Shown: piece by piece, positions 47,013 to 57,690 of the stretch
Numbering within the stretch: position 1 is the first letter of the stretch
How the letters are laid out: every line of letters begins with the position of its first letter
Assembly: GCF_037893015.1 (NCBI RefSeq)
Contig: NC_133666.1
Coordinates: 654,028,957 to 654,092,956 of the forward strand
From: Macrotis lagotis
Taxonomy: Eukaryota; Chordata; Mammalia; Peramelemorphia; Peramelidae
DNA length: 64,000 nt
Direction of reading: 5' to 3'
The notes under the pieces: model-generated
Told to the model about the DNA's origin: nothing
The model's database searches: none
What the model saw: only the letters and a program-made list of their open reading frames with translations
Position numbers and translations under genes: made by a program

Positions 47013-48480
47013 ATCTGCCTGTTGAAGGGGAAAACCCAAAACTCAAAATCTTAATTCTATACAGTTTGCTTTAGAATTATGTAAAAATTTCAGTATGTCC
47101 ATTTATCCTTTCACATTTATTCTGTTTGTCTGTCCTTCCTTCTATTCTCTTTGAATTTCTTTTTTTGCCATTGGAAAAAAGAAAAAGTGAATCCTATAAA
47201 ATTTTAGAGGATAGGCATGGCTCAAAAGAAGAAATATGAGCTTCTTTGCAGAAGCAGGAGGTCTACAAGCATTGTACATTACACATTGTATTCAGACTTT
47301 TTCAATGTATTGATCAGTGTGTTGAATTTTTTCCCTTTTTTAATCTTAACAAGTACTACTTGTTATAGGAGATGAATGTTTGGGATGGGAAGGGAGAAAG
47401 AAGCTAGAAACAACTACGGTGATGTTTAAAAAACTAAATGCATCAATAAAAACATTAAAAATCAAAATAAATCCTTGTAATGAATGCACAGATAAGCAAA
47501 ACAAGTTTCTTCATTGGGCCTATCTAAAAATGTATGTTTTCATTCTGCATTGTAAGTTCATCTGCTTGTGAGGGTAAGAATGGGGCTTGGGATGAATTGA
47601 ATAGCTTCATTATCTTAATTAACTGTACTAAGAATCATTGCACAGTAAGTTTCAGTGTTTGAAATTAAATTAAGATCTACATTTCTTTAGAGCTATCATC
47701 AATGCCAACAACTCTAATTTTTAAACAATATGAAATTTATAAAATATCTAACTTTTGAATTTGTTGGAGTTCACATAATCTTTTAGAAAGTTCTGCCTTC
47801 CAGTTTCTTCCTTCCCCTCTTTCTTAAAACTGATATACCTCAGACTACTTTTCATGTAAAAATATATTCCAAAGAAAATGTCAATATCATTGTGAACCAT
47901 TGGAAAGTACTAGGAATTAGGATTATCAAAGTTTCTAAGGCTCTAGCCTTGTTGTTCTTGCCTCATTCTCAATTATTAGCAAATGTGAACTTCCCTTTAG
48001 TCTTAACCTTTAACTTGGGTCAGAGGATTACATTTGACATCAGGGCAAGAGCGGGGGATGGGTAATCTGTTGAGGATTTTTCCAGCACAAGCTTTCTGGA
48101 AATCTCATTCACTGATGATCTAGAATGAAAATTCTAAGCCTGAGAAAGTCTTTAATCTCAATATCTTTAAAGTTAATTTTTGTTTTGTTTTTTGGGGGGA
48201 AGAAGGATAATCTTATTTATTCCCTTTTTTGATAGTAACAGGTTTAATACCCATTGTTAAGGAATTCTACTTGTTATTTGAATAGTATAATGATGCATCT
48301 TTTTTCATTTACCTTGCCCTGCATTTTGCAGCTGCCCTACAATTCAGGGCATGGTACAGCATCCCTTCATTATTGTACTAAGCTAAATTGACAGCCCTTG
48401 ATGATGAGGGTCAAGTTTTGCCATTGAGCTGAGCTTCAGGCTCTAATAATAGGGTCCAAATTCACAGTTCAACAGAATAG
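47013..48480. other. 1.5 kb without recognised content
   Basis: AT-rich, no repeat family or coding frame I can support; a 63-codon frame at 47380-47571 has no recognisable features. This is one of the longest stretches with no assignment. Confidence 0.4.
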
Positions 48481-48507
48481 ATCCATAGATCCAGAATACT
48501 TGGTTTG

Positions 48508-48511
48508 GTGT

Positions 48512-48572
<61 letters not shown>
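48508..48572. repeat. (TG)n microsatellite
   Basis: About 30 TG units next to HAL1 copy D. Confidence 0.97.
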
Positions 48573-48574
<2 letters not shown>

Positions 48575-48757
48575 AGTTTCTGTTCTGATACCATCAGCTC
48601 TGTCTCAGATGGATCACATTCTTTATCACAAGTCCATCAGAGAAGTCACTTCCATATTTTTTCTGCTAATTGTAATTCCCTACATTCATTCCTCCCTACT
48701 ACCATCTATTATATTTTCTCTCTCCTTTCATGATCCCCCTTCAAAAATGTACTGTGG

Positions 48758-48905
48758 AGGGGTGGCTAGGTGACTCAGTGGATAGAGCACTGGTCCTGGA
48801 GTCAGGGATACCTAAATTCAAATCTGGCCTCAGACACTTAATAATTACCTAGCTATTTGGCCTTGGGCAAGCCATTTAACCCCATTGCCTTGCAAAAGCT
48901 AAAAA
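48758..48905 (+). repeat. tRNA-derived marsupial SINE in HAL1 copy D
   Basis: Young-type copy, with ATGTACTGTGG on the left and TTGTGCTGTGG on the right as a probable target duplication. It lies directly beside the older SINE block. Confidence 0.93.
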
Positions 48906-48913
48906 AATTTGTG

Positions 48914-49045
48914 CTGTGGGGCAGCCAAGTGGCACAGCAAACAGAGCAACAGCCGTGGGGCCAAGAGGCCCCAAGCTCACATACCACCCCAGAGACCCAG
49001 CAACCACCTGGCCCTAGACAGGCCACCAAATTCCATCACCTTACG
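48914..49045 (+). repeat. SINE-derived block inside the HAL1 3' UTR (copy D)
   Basis: GGGGCAGCCAAGTGGCACAG, GTGGGGCCAAGAGGCCCCAA and CCACCTGGCCCTAGACAGGC match the blocks in copies A and C. The flank GAAAATGAGTTATATCTGAC follows, as in the other copies. Confidence 0.75.
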
Positions 49046-49473
49046 AAAAGTAAAAAAGAAAATGAGTTATATCTGACTATCCTCTCCTATGTTCTACCCT
49101 CTCCTCTATCAACCACATCCCCCCTCCCCTCCCCCTGTCCCCCTTCCTCTTCTTTTTCTTCTACATGTCTATACCCTATTGAGTGTATATGTTCTCTCTG
49201 AGCCATTCTGATGAGAATGAAGGCTCCCTCATTGCCCATTGTATTCCCCCCTTCCATACCATTGCAAAAGCTACATGAAATATCTTTTATATGAAATATC
49301 TTAGCCTATTATGCCTCTCTTTTCTCATCTTCCCAGTACATTTCCCTTTCACCTAATGACTCCATTTTTATCATACCATTATTATCATATATTATATCTT
49401 CAAATTCAGCTCTCTCCCATGCTTCATCTATAAAAGCTCCTTCTACCCACTCTTTATTGTAACCAAGAAAGCA

Positions 49474-49478
<5 letters not shown>

Positions 49479-49522
<44 letters not shown>
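49479..49522. repeat. (GT)n microsatellite
   Basis: About 22 GT units at the tail of a reverse SINE. Confidence 0.97.
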
Positions 49523-49527
<5 letters not shown>

Positions 49528-49534
49528 TTTTTGT

Positions 49535-49662
49535 AAAAAACAATGGGTTTAAATAACTTGCCCAAGGTCACACAGCTAAGTATTAAGTGCCTGAGTTCGG
49601 ATTTGAGCTCAGGTCCTTCTGACTCCACGTTCAGTACTCTATCCAATGTGTCACCTAGCTGC
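49535..49662 (-). repeat. tRNA-derived marsupial SINE
   Basis: Reverse body TTGCCCAAGGTCACACAGCT to ATGTGTCACCTAGCTGCC, with the tail at the GT repeat. Confidence 0.88.
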
Positions 49663-49790
49663 CATTTGTCCTTCATTTTCAAAGAGGACCATGTCATCTT
49701 ATCGTGATTTGCAAATGAATTGGATTTAAGTGAGACAACAACTGTGCAGTCACCAGCCTGCCTCTCTTCTCTAAAGTCATCTGAATGTTT
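49663..49790 (-). repeat. RTE-type SINE tail fragment
   Basis: GTCCTTCATTTTCAAAGAGG and ACCATGTCATCTTATC are the reversed Mar1/RTE end, with part of the body to about 49790. Confidence 0.6.
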
Positions 49791-50390
49791 TACTAACCAT
49801 GAGATGAAGAAAAATCTTTTTTGATCAACTGGTGTGCCACTCCGAAAAAAAGCCATCTAACCAAAGCAAAGCTGATCCCCATTAAGTCCTTGAGTGTAGT
49901 AGAGTCCTGCTATTGTTACTTTGATCTCTTCTATGTGCATTCTTTCTTTTTTTACTTGAAGAAAATTAGAAATGACTTTAAACTTGTGAAGTCAGGGTAA
50001 GAAACGTGAGAAATAAAAAGAATAGTTCCACTTTGCAAATTAAAAAGATGTTCTCTATGTAGCATAGGTTCCATTACTATGACTCTTAGATGGCACTTTT
50101 TCTTATACAGAAGTCAAAATCAAATGTAATGCAAATAATGGCAAACAATGGCAAAAAAAAATAAATGTCAAAAATCACACTAACTTTTAATGTCAGACTA
50201 TCACATATTTTTCTGTACACTTTAGGAATTCACTCCTAAAACAATCCCTGCCCTGCCTCCTGCTTGTCCCTGCCTTCTCTACCCAGGGCCCTGCCCCACA
50301 AGCCCAGGCTCTTCTTTGTCATCCTCTTCCCAGACTATATAGTCCCCAGACTCCTCCTGGGTCCTCCAGCCATCTCCCCTCACTCTAGTG
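49791..50390. other. Nothing recognised
   Basis: Includes a C-rich segment at 50245-50390 without an open frame of note. Confidence 0.35.
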
Positions 50391-50462
50391 ATTATCTACA
50401 GTTTATTCTATCTTGCACATATTAATGTGCATATACCCCCATTAAACTGAATTCTCAGGGCA
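50391..50462 (+). repeat. L2-like 3' scrap
   Basis: TTTATTCTATCTTGCACATA and CCCCATTAAACTGAATTCTC resemble the L2 end. Short. Confidence 0.4.
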
Positions 50463-50464
50463 TG

Positions 50465-51057
50465 ATGTAGTTAGCAGTTCTTTTTGTAGTGGCAAAGAAT
50501 TGAAAATTGAGGGTTTGCTCATCAAACGAGGAATGACTGAACAAACTGTGGTATATGTATGTGATAGAACACTATTGTTCTGTAAGAAATAATGAATGGC
50601 TAGATTTCAGAAAAACTGGAAAGACTTCCATGAACTGATGCTAAGTGAAGTGAGCAGAACCAGAACACTGTTCACAGTAACAGCAACATTGTGTGATAAT
50701 CAGCTATGTTGGACTTAGCTCTTTTCAGCAGTACACAATAATCAAAGACAATTCTAAAAGACTTGTGATGGAAAATGTCATTCTCATCAGTAGAAGGAAC
50801 TGTGCAGTCTGAATATAGACCATAGCATACCGTTTTCACTTGTTTAAAATTGGTTTTATGCATTTTTCCTTTTTTGTTCTTATTCTTCTTTCACAACTTG
50901 CCTAATTTGGAAGTATGTTTAATAAAGTTATACATGTATAATTTATATCAGATTACTTGCTGTCAAGGGAAGAAAAGGATGGGAAAATGTAGAACTCAAA
51001 ATCTTATGAAAATGAATATTGAAAATTATATTTATATGGAGTTAAAAATAAAAATAA
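50465..51057 (+). mobile_element. 5'-truncated L1, ORF2 end and 3' UTR
   Basis: GTAGTGGCAAAGAATTGAAA, ACAAACTGTGGTATATGTAT and AGTGAGCAGAACCAGAACAC are the ORF2 C-terminal codons as at 32430-32610. A 3' UTR and A-rich end follow. Confidence 0.8.
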
Positions 51058-51260
51058 GTGCTATTAAAGAATTAACTGGACTGACTCCCATCCTAGGGAG
51101 ATCATCATTGTCCTCCATCTCATGCCCAAGCTCCACCCTAATCCTCCTCTCCTTCTCTTGGCACTGCCTCTAGGCAGGAAGCAGTGGTTTCATGATCTAT
51201 GAAGTGGTTGTTGAAAAAGGCAGGAAGTTAGCTTGCAATCAACTGGCTTGGTGTCAGACA

Positions 51261-51342
51261 TATAAAAACTCCTGCAGCAACAGAACCAGGTGAGCCTCGG
51301 AAAGCCTCTGTCCCAACATTTGTCTTTTCATCTGCATTACAG
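51261..51342 (+). promoter_or_regulatory. Candidate TATA promoter and leader exon
   Basis: TATAAAAA at 51261-51268 is followed about 25-30 bp later by a possible start (near 51288-51293). A donor GTAAGA follows ATTACAG at 51343, and an alternative GTGAGC is at 51289. The segment lies outside recognised repeats on the same strand as the CERS4-like gene, 6.9 kb before its first coding exon. CERS genes have a non-coding first exon, so it could be theirs. Transcription is not shown. Confidence 0.35.
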
Positions 51343-51469
51343 GTAAGATCTCCCCCTCCCCAAGCTAGACCCTCCCTGCCCCTTTGCCCAAAATATTCTT
51401 GTCTGGATTAGCCCTGCCAAAGGGAAGGGAAAAGTTAGAGACTTTAAAAATTTGGTCCATCAGTGATAC

Positions 51470-52305
51470 ACTCTCACCCAAGGGAGATTTTCTGTTAATG
51501 TGCCCAAAGCCAAACTCATCATCTTTCACCCCAGATCATCCTCTCTTCCAAACGTCTCTTCTACTACCAACATCCAGGCACTCAGGCTCAGCTACTTAGG
51601 TGTCATTCTCACCTTTCCATTCTTTCACACTTCATATCCAAACACTCATGACATCCTATGTTTTGTACCCCTAGAACATGTCCTCTTCTCTTCTCAGACA
51701 CTGTAATGAACCATCATCTAACGTCTAGATTATTTCATGGCTTCTGATTAGTTTTCTTACTCAAGTATCTCCATTCCAATTTGTCCTCTCCTTAAGCTGT
51801 CCAACTGATCTTCCTAAAGCCCCAATCTGCCCATGCCACCATCTCCTCCTTCACCTGTTCAATAAACCACTGGCTTCCTATCACCTCCAGAACCTTTCCC
51901 CAGCCCACTTTTCCCAACTTTTTTTCACCTTACTAAAGGACCCAAAAACTCTGGTCCTCTTGCCCTTCCTTGAATAAAACATTCCATTTTTCAGCCACTG
52001 GCATTTTTACCTGTCCCTCTTATCTGGAATTCCCTATCTCAACTCTACCTCCTGGCTTCCCTGCCTTCCTTTAAGTCTCAGCTAAATTCCCCTTTGGACA
52101 GGAAAGTTTTCTGGAGCCCCCTTAATTCTGGTTTCTTCCCTCTGGGAAGAATCCCAATTTATCCTTTATATATCTCATTTGTAAATAATTGTTTCCATGA
52201 TGTCTTCCCTATTAGAAAGGAAGCTCCTTGAGAGCAGGGACTGTCTTTTGCCTTATTTTGTCTTCCCAATGCTCCTGGTACATAATAGGTGCTTAATATT
52301 TAATT
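51470..52305 (+). repeat. L2 element, 3' part
   Basis: L2 order is clear: CCAAACTCATCATCTTTCAC, CTTCCTAAAGCCCCAATCTG, CTGGCTTCCTATCACCTCCA, GGAAGCTCCTTGAGAGCAGG, CTGGTACATAATAGGTGCTT. This is the longest L2 in the window. Confidence 0.85.
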
Positions 52306-52383
52306 ATTCTTTGACTTGGCTTTAAGATCCCCTACTACTTTTATTATCCTTCTTTCTCTCTGACCTAATCTTGTGGCTACCCA

Positions 52384-52384
<1 letters not shown>

Positions 52385-52469
<85 letters not shown>

Positions 52470-52476
52470 TGTGTGT
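52385..52476. repeat. Compound (CAT)n(CT)n(GT)n microsatellite
   Basis: About 13 CAT, 14 CT and 12 GT units in a row. The polyhistidine, polyserine and polymethionine frames are artefacts. Confidence 0.97.
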
Positions 52477-52689
52477 CGCTGACTCTGTCTCTCTGTCACT
52501 CTATCTGTTCTCTGTATCTGGCTCTGGCTCTCTCTGTATCTCTCTCTGTATCTATGTCTCTGTTTCTGTATCTTTCTATGTCGTCTGTCTGTTTCTCTTA
52601 CATACACACAGACCCCACACACACACACACACACACATTCCCAAACACACAGAGCAATATCAGATAGCCCATATCACAAACACAACATG

Positions 52690-53135
52690 TATCAAACATA
52701 AATAGAACACTCCGTGTGAAATTCAGAGAAGGGAAGAGACAGCTATCAGCAAACCTGGAACCACCAGCAAAACTGGAACACCACAGCAGTATAAGCAGGT
52801 GCCCTCCAGGAGCAGCGTTGTCCTCTGTGCTGGTGAGCTTCCAAATTGTCAGTTGCAGGAACAGGTAATTGCCCCAGTGGTGTCCATGGTACACCCCTAT
52901 TACTTCATACCTTTCCCATTCCACCCTACAGCTAAGGAGGGGCCCCTAGGGAAGATTAGGTTGCTGACTATGGAACAAGGAAACCTCAGAGCTGTCCTAG
53001 AGAGAGAATTATTGTTGCTTAACTCAGCATATCCCAAGACACAGTTTCTAATGATTCCTCTCAGGGGGAGCCAGGTAAAATATCTGCTGCCCAGAAAAAG
53101 GTGAAGAAGACTGCTCTAAAAAAGAAGCAGGTAAT
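52690..53135 (+). other. Unassigned segment with an open frame and splice-like sites
   Basis: No repeat is recognised. A 101-codon frame (52799-53104) and donor-like GGAACAGGTAATT (about 52858) and AAGCAGGTAATTAG (about 53125) occur. The translation resembles nothing I know. It may be ordinary intron or intergenic sequence. Confidence 0.25.
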
Positions 53136-53189
53136 TAGTAGGCATTAATAATTGCTTCTTCATTGTTAATGAAGAGATTGTTAATTGAG

Positions 53190-53450
53190 GCAGGGAGGTG
53201 GCAAAGAGGATAGAGTAAGGAGGGTGAACTGGATTTAGGGAAACCCAAGTTCAAAAGGAGGCTTCAGACATTAAGCTAGCTACAGGACCCTGGACAAGTC
53301 AACTAATTTCTCTCTATCTCAGTTTTTTCATCTATAACATGGGGGTAATAATGATAACCTACTTTCCAGGGTTGTTGTGATGATCAAATGAAGATCAAAT
53401 ATGCATTGCATACCTTAAAAGATCCTATAAAATGTTGCTAGAGAAAGAAC
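53190..53450 (+). repeat. MIR-type ancient SINE
   Basis: GGTGGCAAAGAGGATAGAGT, TCTCAGTTTTTTCATCTATA, GGGTTGTTGTGATGATCAAA in the MIR order. Confidence 0.7.
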
Positions 53451-53469
53451 TTTAGCTCTTGCCCAAGTT

Positions 53470-53564
53470 AGGTTGTTGAGTTTGGTGTGAAAGAACCTGT
53501 CTGACTTGAGATCAAGTGCTGTATGACCTTGGGTAAGTCACTTAACCCCATTGTTTAGCAAAAA

Positions 53565-53565
<1 letters not shown>
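53470..53565 (+). repeat. SINE fragment
   Basis: Decayed body ending ACCTTGGGTAAGTCACTTAA / CCCCATTGTTTAGCAAAAAT before a GA repeat. Confidence 0.75.

Positions 53566-53569
<4 letters not shown>

Positions 53570-53617
<48 letters not shown>
53570..53617. repeat. (GA)n microsatellite
   Basis: About 24 GA units grown from the SINE tail. Confidence 0.97.
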
Positions 53618-53621
<4 letters not shown>

Positions 53622-54427
53622 AATTTGTCTAAGGCCATAAAAGTAGAAATCAGCAGAGCCTGGAGTTTAAGCTAGGTCCTCTGGAATTAAGTCCAGTTCT
53701 TTTTGCAATGTGCCTGGAGAAGCTGGGGGTGGTAGGAAAGAGACTTGTGGTTTCTAGCTAAATCAAACAGTTTAATATGATAGGAAGGGAGAAAAAAAGG
53801 AAAGACTGAAGAAAAAAAAACCTTGGAGAAAGTGTTGGGGTTTGCATCTCCATAACATTGGGGATTAGCACTGGAAGTCTAAGAAAGATTTCAAGTGGTG
53901 TGGAGTTCTCTCCCAGGCAAATTGACACTTTATTCGACATTGTGCTGGCACAGTGGGATGAGGGTTGGGAGATAACTCCAGCAAAGAGGCATCTGGCAGA
54001 CTCATTTATATAGGGAAAGAAGAAGGAAGAAGAGAGAAGAATTAATCTCAGATAAATAATTATCTATTTGAAGTGGGTCTGGAGGTCAGAAATTGGTGAC
54101 ATCAAGGGACAATTAGAAGGGACAGAACTTCTAATTAAGTTATAAAACATGCTTGTAAGAAGGGCTTTTATATATCAAAGATGACCCCAGGTACTAGAAG
54201 TAAGCCATTAAATGTCTTGACCAAACACACAGAAAAGCCAAGGCCTTGGGCAAGAGGTAGAAATAGGGGTAATAGAACCAGTCATAGTTAGAATTCCTGG
54301 TTGTGGCAAGGACCTAGGAAGGATATTCTGAGCAGATCTGAATGTTAGGGAGGGAGCTCATTAATTGGGCTCCCATCAAAAGGAGACAGATATAATTCTC
54401 CAAATCATTAACGTTAAGAAGTCTGCA
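53618..54427. other. Nothing recognised
   Basis: About 800 bp without a supported repeat or gene. Confidence 0.35.
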
Positions 54428-54443
54428 AATCAAAGTGATTCTG

Positions 54444-54588
54444 GGCAACTAGGTGGCACAGTGGATAAAGCACCAGCCCTGGAGTCAGGAGTACCTGGGT
54501 TCAAATCCAGTCTCAGACACTTAGTAATTACCTAGCTGTGTGGCCTTGGGCAAGCCACTTAACCCCATTTGCTGGCAAAAACCTTAAA
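54444..54588 (+). repeat. tRNA-derived marsupial SINE
   Basis: Near-consensus copy with target duplication AATCAAAGTGATTCTG (54428-54443) and AATCAAAATGATTCTG after the tail. Confidence 0.95.
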
Positions 54589-54934
54589 AAAATCAAAATG
54601 ATTCTGAGGTTATACCTCACACATGGGTTAAACTGACAAAGATGATACAATATGGGAATAGTTCATAGTAAAGGGGTTGTGGAAGGGTACACTAAGAGCT
54701 GAGAATTGGTCTAACCATTTTGGAAAGCAATTTAAATAATCAGTTATTCAATGAGCATGTATGACTTGCTTGATGACTCGTGTGAATAAAGTCACCTGAC
54801 CTCTCTGTCCTAAATGATGCTCAGTAAGTCTTTAAGCTGCTAAGTTTGACTTGCAGGGGTAGAGGGAATTCCCTAGACTAATGAAATCATACATAGAAGC
54901 TCCGAAAAATGCGATATAAAGCACTTCCATTAAT

Positions 54935-55220
54935 GTTTGTCTCATTTTCAAAGAAGACAATGACATCAGGGAGATGATGCCATGACAAACATGAATTGTA
55001 TTGGGGGGGGGTGCGCTTTGCTCAGTCACCAATCCCACTTTCTTCTCCAGAATCATCTAGTTCCAGTGACCAGATATGAATCAGAATGACTGAAGATGAT
55101 CCTGGATGTGAGGCAATCAAGGTTAAGTGACTTGCCAAAGGTCACACAGCTAGTAAGAGTCAGGTGTCTGAGGTTAGATTTGAATTCCCATCCTCATGAC
55201 TCCAAGACCATTGCTCTCTC
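54935..55220 (-). repeat. Mar1-like SINE (RTE tail)
   Basis: Reverse copy: TTTGTCTCATTTTCAAAGAA at the tail, GTGACCAGATATGAATCAGA in the body, and the head near 55215. Confidence 0.8.
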
Positions 55221-55309
55221 CCATAACATGCACAAATTTAAGACCATACAGAATAAAGATACTTAAAGGTATTGGAACTTCCCTACCTCTGAAATTAGCA
55301 CTTTATATA

Positions 55310-55440
55310 TAGTCTTAGCTGCCTGGGATACATAGAGGTTAAATGATTTGTCCAAGGTCACACAGCCAGGATAGGTCAGAAAAAACTTGCCTGTGATTCT
55401 CCAGGTTTTGGGATCAGCTGTCTATCCACTATGCCTGACT
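55310..55440 (-). repeat. MIR-like ancient SINE
   Basis: GTTAAATGATTTGTCCAAGG / TCACACAGCCAGGATAGGTC and CTATCCACTATGCCT in reverse order. Confidence 0.55.
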
Positions 55441-55925
55441 TACCCTCAGGGTCTAACTTAGTCTAAGAGGTTCCCCCCTCCAAGAGTCCAGTCCTCCAGC
55501 AGGCCCTATGCCCAGCATAGGCAGGGTGCCCATTAAGCCTTGCCTCAGAGGGGGAGGAAGAGATGGTGAAGAACTCAAAGGGGTCCCATTTGACCTCAGC
55601 TTCTTTCATGACTTCTTGATGTTGCCCCTGGTTTATTTCTCCTCCCCCATTAGGACTTCTAATCTCACCCTCGTCCTTCCCTGGAGTCAGTCCTGTTGTT
55701 CCATTAGACCCTACTCCCAACATTAGGCAGACCCTCTTGATAGTCAGATTATAAATTTCTCTATGGAAGAAATACTCAGAAGGACTCTCTGTTGAGCTTC
55801 AAGGGTAAAAAGACAAAGCTTATGACAGGAACTCCCCCTTAACAAGCTTGCGTTATATCGTTGAGGAACAAGGGAAAAGACAACAAGAACATAGAAAATC
55901 ATATATTTAGAGTTAGTAGGGGCCT
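55441..55925. other. Unassigned segment
   Basis: GC-richer than the surroundings, with overlapping 72-86-codon frames on both strands (55463-55726). Neither resembles a known protein. Confidence 0.3.
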
Positions 55926-55929
55926 TAGA

Positions 55930-56050
55930 TTCAATTCAATACAGTGGACATTAATTAAAGGTCAAGTAGAAGGGAATAAAAAAGACAAACGACAGATCTT
56001 GCCCCCAAGAAGCAATCTAATGGGAGGAAACCCATGCAAACAAAATTAGG
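55930..56050 (-). repeat. L2 3' end
   Basis: TTCAATTCAATACAGTGGAC ... GACAGATCTTGCCCCCAAGA is a decayed reverse L2 terminus. Confidence 0.45.
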
Positions 56051-56119
56051 AAAAGCTAACTCTAGAAATAATTAAAAGAAGGAAAGCACTGAAATTAAAG
56101 AGATTAAATAAGGTGAAAT

Positions 56120-56250
56120 TATAGAGGCCAGTTATTCAAACCCTCTCATTTTACAAATGAGGAAACTGAGGCCCACACAGGTTAAGTGGTTTGCCTAAAG
56201 AGGCAAAAGAAATTGGCAGAGCCAATTTTTGAACCCAGGTCACTCTCATT
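56120..56250 (-). repeat. MIR-type ancient SINE
   Basis: CATTTTACAAATGAGGAAAC / TGAGGCCCACACAGGTTAAG, then TTTGAACCCAGGTCA. Confidence 0.7.
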
Positions 56251-56274
56251 AAAAACTTATTAAGTGTGTCCTCC

Positions 56275-56660
56275 ATTCTAAAATGAAGATAATAATAGTC
56301 TCTACCTCCCCAAGGTAATTGTGAAGAGCAAATTAGAGATTTATCAGGTGCTTAGCATATTGTCGTTGTTGTTTTTCAGTCATTTCAGTCATGTCTGATT
56401 CTCCATGACTCCATTTGTGGCAAAGATACTGGAATGGTTTGCCACTACCTTCTCCAACCTATTTTACAGATAAGAAAACTGAGGCAAACAGGGTTAAGTG
56501 ACTTATCCAGGATCACAGAGCTAGTAAGTATATGAGGCTGAATTTGAACTCGGGTCTTTCTGATTCCAGAACCAGAATTCTGTCCAATGCAACACTTAGC
56601 TGCCTATACTTAGCATACTACCTGGTGTATAACAGGTCCTTAATAAATGTTTCCTTCAGG
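56275..56660 (+). repeat. MIR-type SINE split by a BovB-tailed SINE
   Basis: The MIR 3' part runs from CCTCCATTCTAAAATGAAGA to GGTGCTTAGCATA (56361), is interrupted, and resumes at about 56608 (CTTAGCATACTACCTGGTGT ... CCTTAATAAATGTTTCC). The repeated CTTAGCATA is the target duplication of the inserted SINE. Confidence 0.75.
56362..56606 (-). repeat. BovB-tailed SINE inserted in MIR
   Basis: Tail at the left (TTGTTGTTTTTCAGTCATTT / CAGTCATGTCTGATTC), then GGTTTGCCACTACCTTCTCC, then the tRNA-type head ending CACTTAGCTGCC. Confidence 0.88.
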
Positions 56661-56721
56661 TAATTTCCATTTTTCTTAGTCATTGGAGTTAAAGGAAAAA
56701 GTTCTTAAAAACAAGAGGTAG

Positions 56722-56873
56722 GGTGGCTAGCTGGTGCAGTGGATAGAGCACCGGCCCTGGAGTCAGGAGTACCTGAGTTCAAATCCAGACTTAGATAGTT
56801 AATAATTACCTAACTGTGTGGCCTTGGGCAAGCCACTTAACCCCATTTGCCTTGCAAAAAAACCTAAAAAAAA
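56722..56873 (+). repeat. tRNA-derived marsupial SINE
   Basis: Complete copy with a long A tail. AAAACAAGAGGTA / AAATAAGAGGTA is the target duplication. Confidence 0.95.
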
Positions 56874-56889
56874 AAAAATAAGAGGTATA

Positions 56890-57585
56890 TGGGAAAGTAG
56901 AATTGACTCCCATAGTAGTTAAAAAGTTCCTATGCATTAGAAGTCTTCAAAGGGAAACCAGGCTTAGGCCCTTTTGGGGAAGAAAGGGGGCATTTTTATA
57001 TTTTGATTACTTATTTGGGACTATTTCTGTTGCCTCAGGGAAATCTTTCAAGTCTGAAATTCTCAGGCGATGATAATGAGATACCAGATACAAAATTAGG
57101 AATTGGGGACATAAGAATAAAACCAACAAAAAAAATTTTAAATGCTCTTGTTGATAAAAAAAAAATGTATATTCTATTTTGAGTGATGCTTCTAACCCAG
57201 GGTAGACAACAGACATGTTTTATAGAGATGGACTGCAATCTCAGTAAAGGAAAGTCAGGATATTTTTTTCTAGAAATGTGATCATGATTGAGGGCAGTTC
57301 CAAAACCTTTCCTTGATCTCATCAGTCATTGCCATTTCGGGGCAGAAGGCCATTCAGGAGAAGGGGGGCACATTTGAGGTCTTCCTGAACTCAGGGAGGT
57401 GAGGACACAAGAGTTTGTGTTCCAAGCATTCCTCACTAATAACTTGCAGAAGGGTCACTGGCAAAGATGGGGCATAGGAGAAGGGGTCAGGGGAATCTAT
57501 AGATGAAGCTTAGAGTGACAGTGTTGACTGGATCCTGAGGGAGGGTCTAGTACAATTCCCATTTGAGGCAAGAATCCTCTCCTAC
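56890..57585. other. Nothing recognised
   Basis: Frames on the minus strand at 57007-57322 have no recognisable features. Confidence 0.35.
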
Positions 57586-57690
57586 ATTTTCTCCAGAGTC
57601 TGTCTCTGAATACTTTCAATGATGGGGAGATCACTCTTCTTCCTCAAAGCTTTGTCATTCTGTTTTTTGTTCTAAGGACTTTTTTATCTC
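57586..57690 (+). repeat. Ancient CR1/L3-like repeat
   Basis: CTGAATACTTTCAATGATGG / GGAGATCACTCTTC follows the wording of an old amniote repeat also seen at 61970-62960. The name is uncertain. Confidence 0.4.

Larger units (their letters stand above)
48497..49440 (-). mobile_element. HAL1-type element, copy D (3' region only)
   Basis: Reverse HAL1 tail: CTCTGTCTCAGATGGATCAC (48600), CTGAGCCATTCTGATGAGAA (about 49199) and CTATAAAAGCTCCTTCTACC (about 49430) match copies A and C. It is 5'-truncated before ORF1. A TG microsatellite replaces its A-rich 3' end. Confidence 0.75.

Noticed and set aside
52371-52705. Frames with polyhistidine, polyserine and polymethionine
   Set aside because: Translation of the compound CAT/CT/GT microsatellite on either strand.
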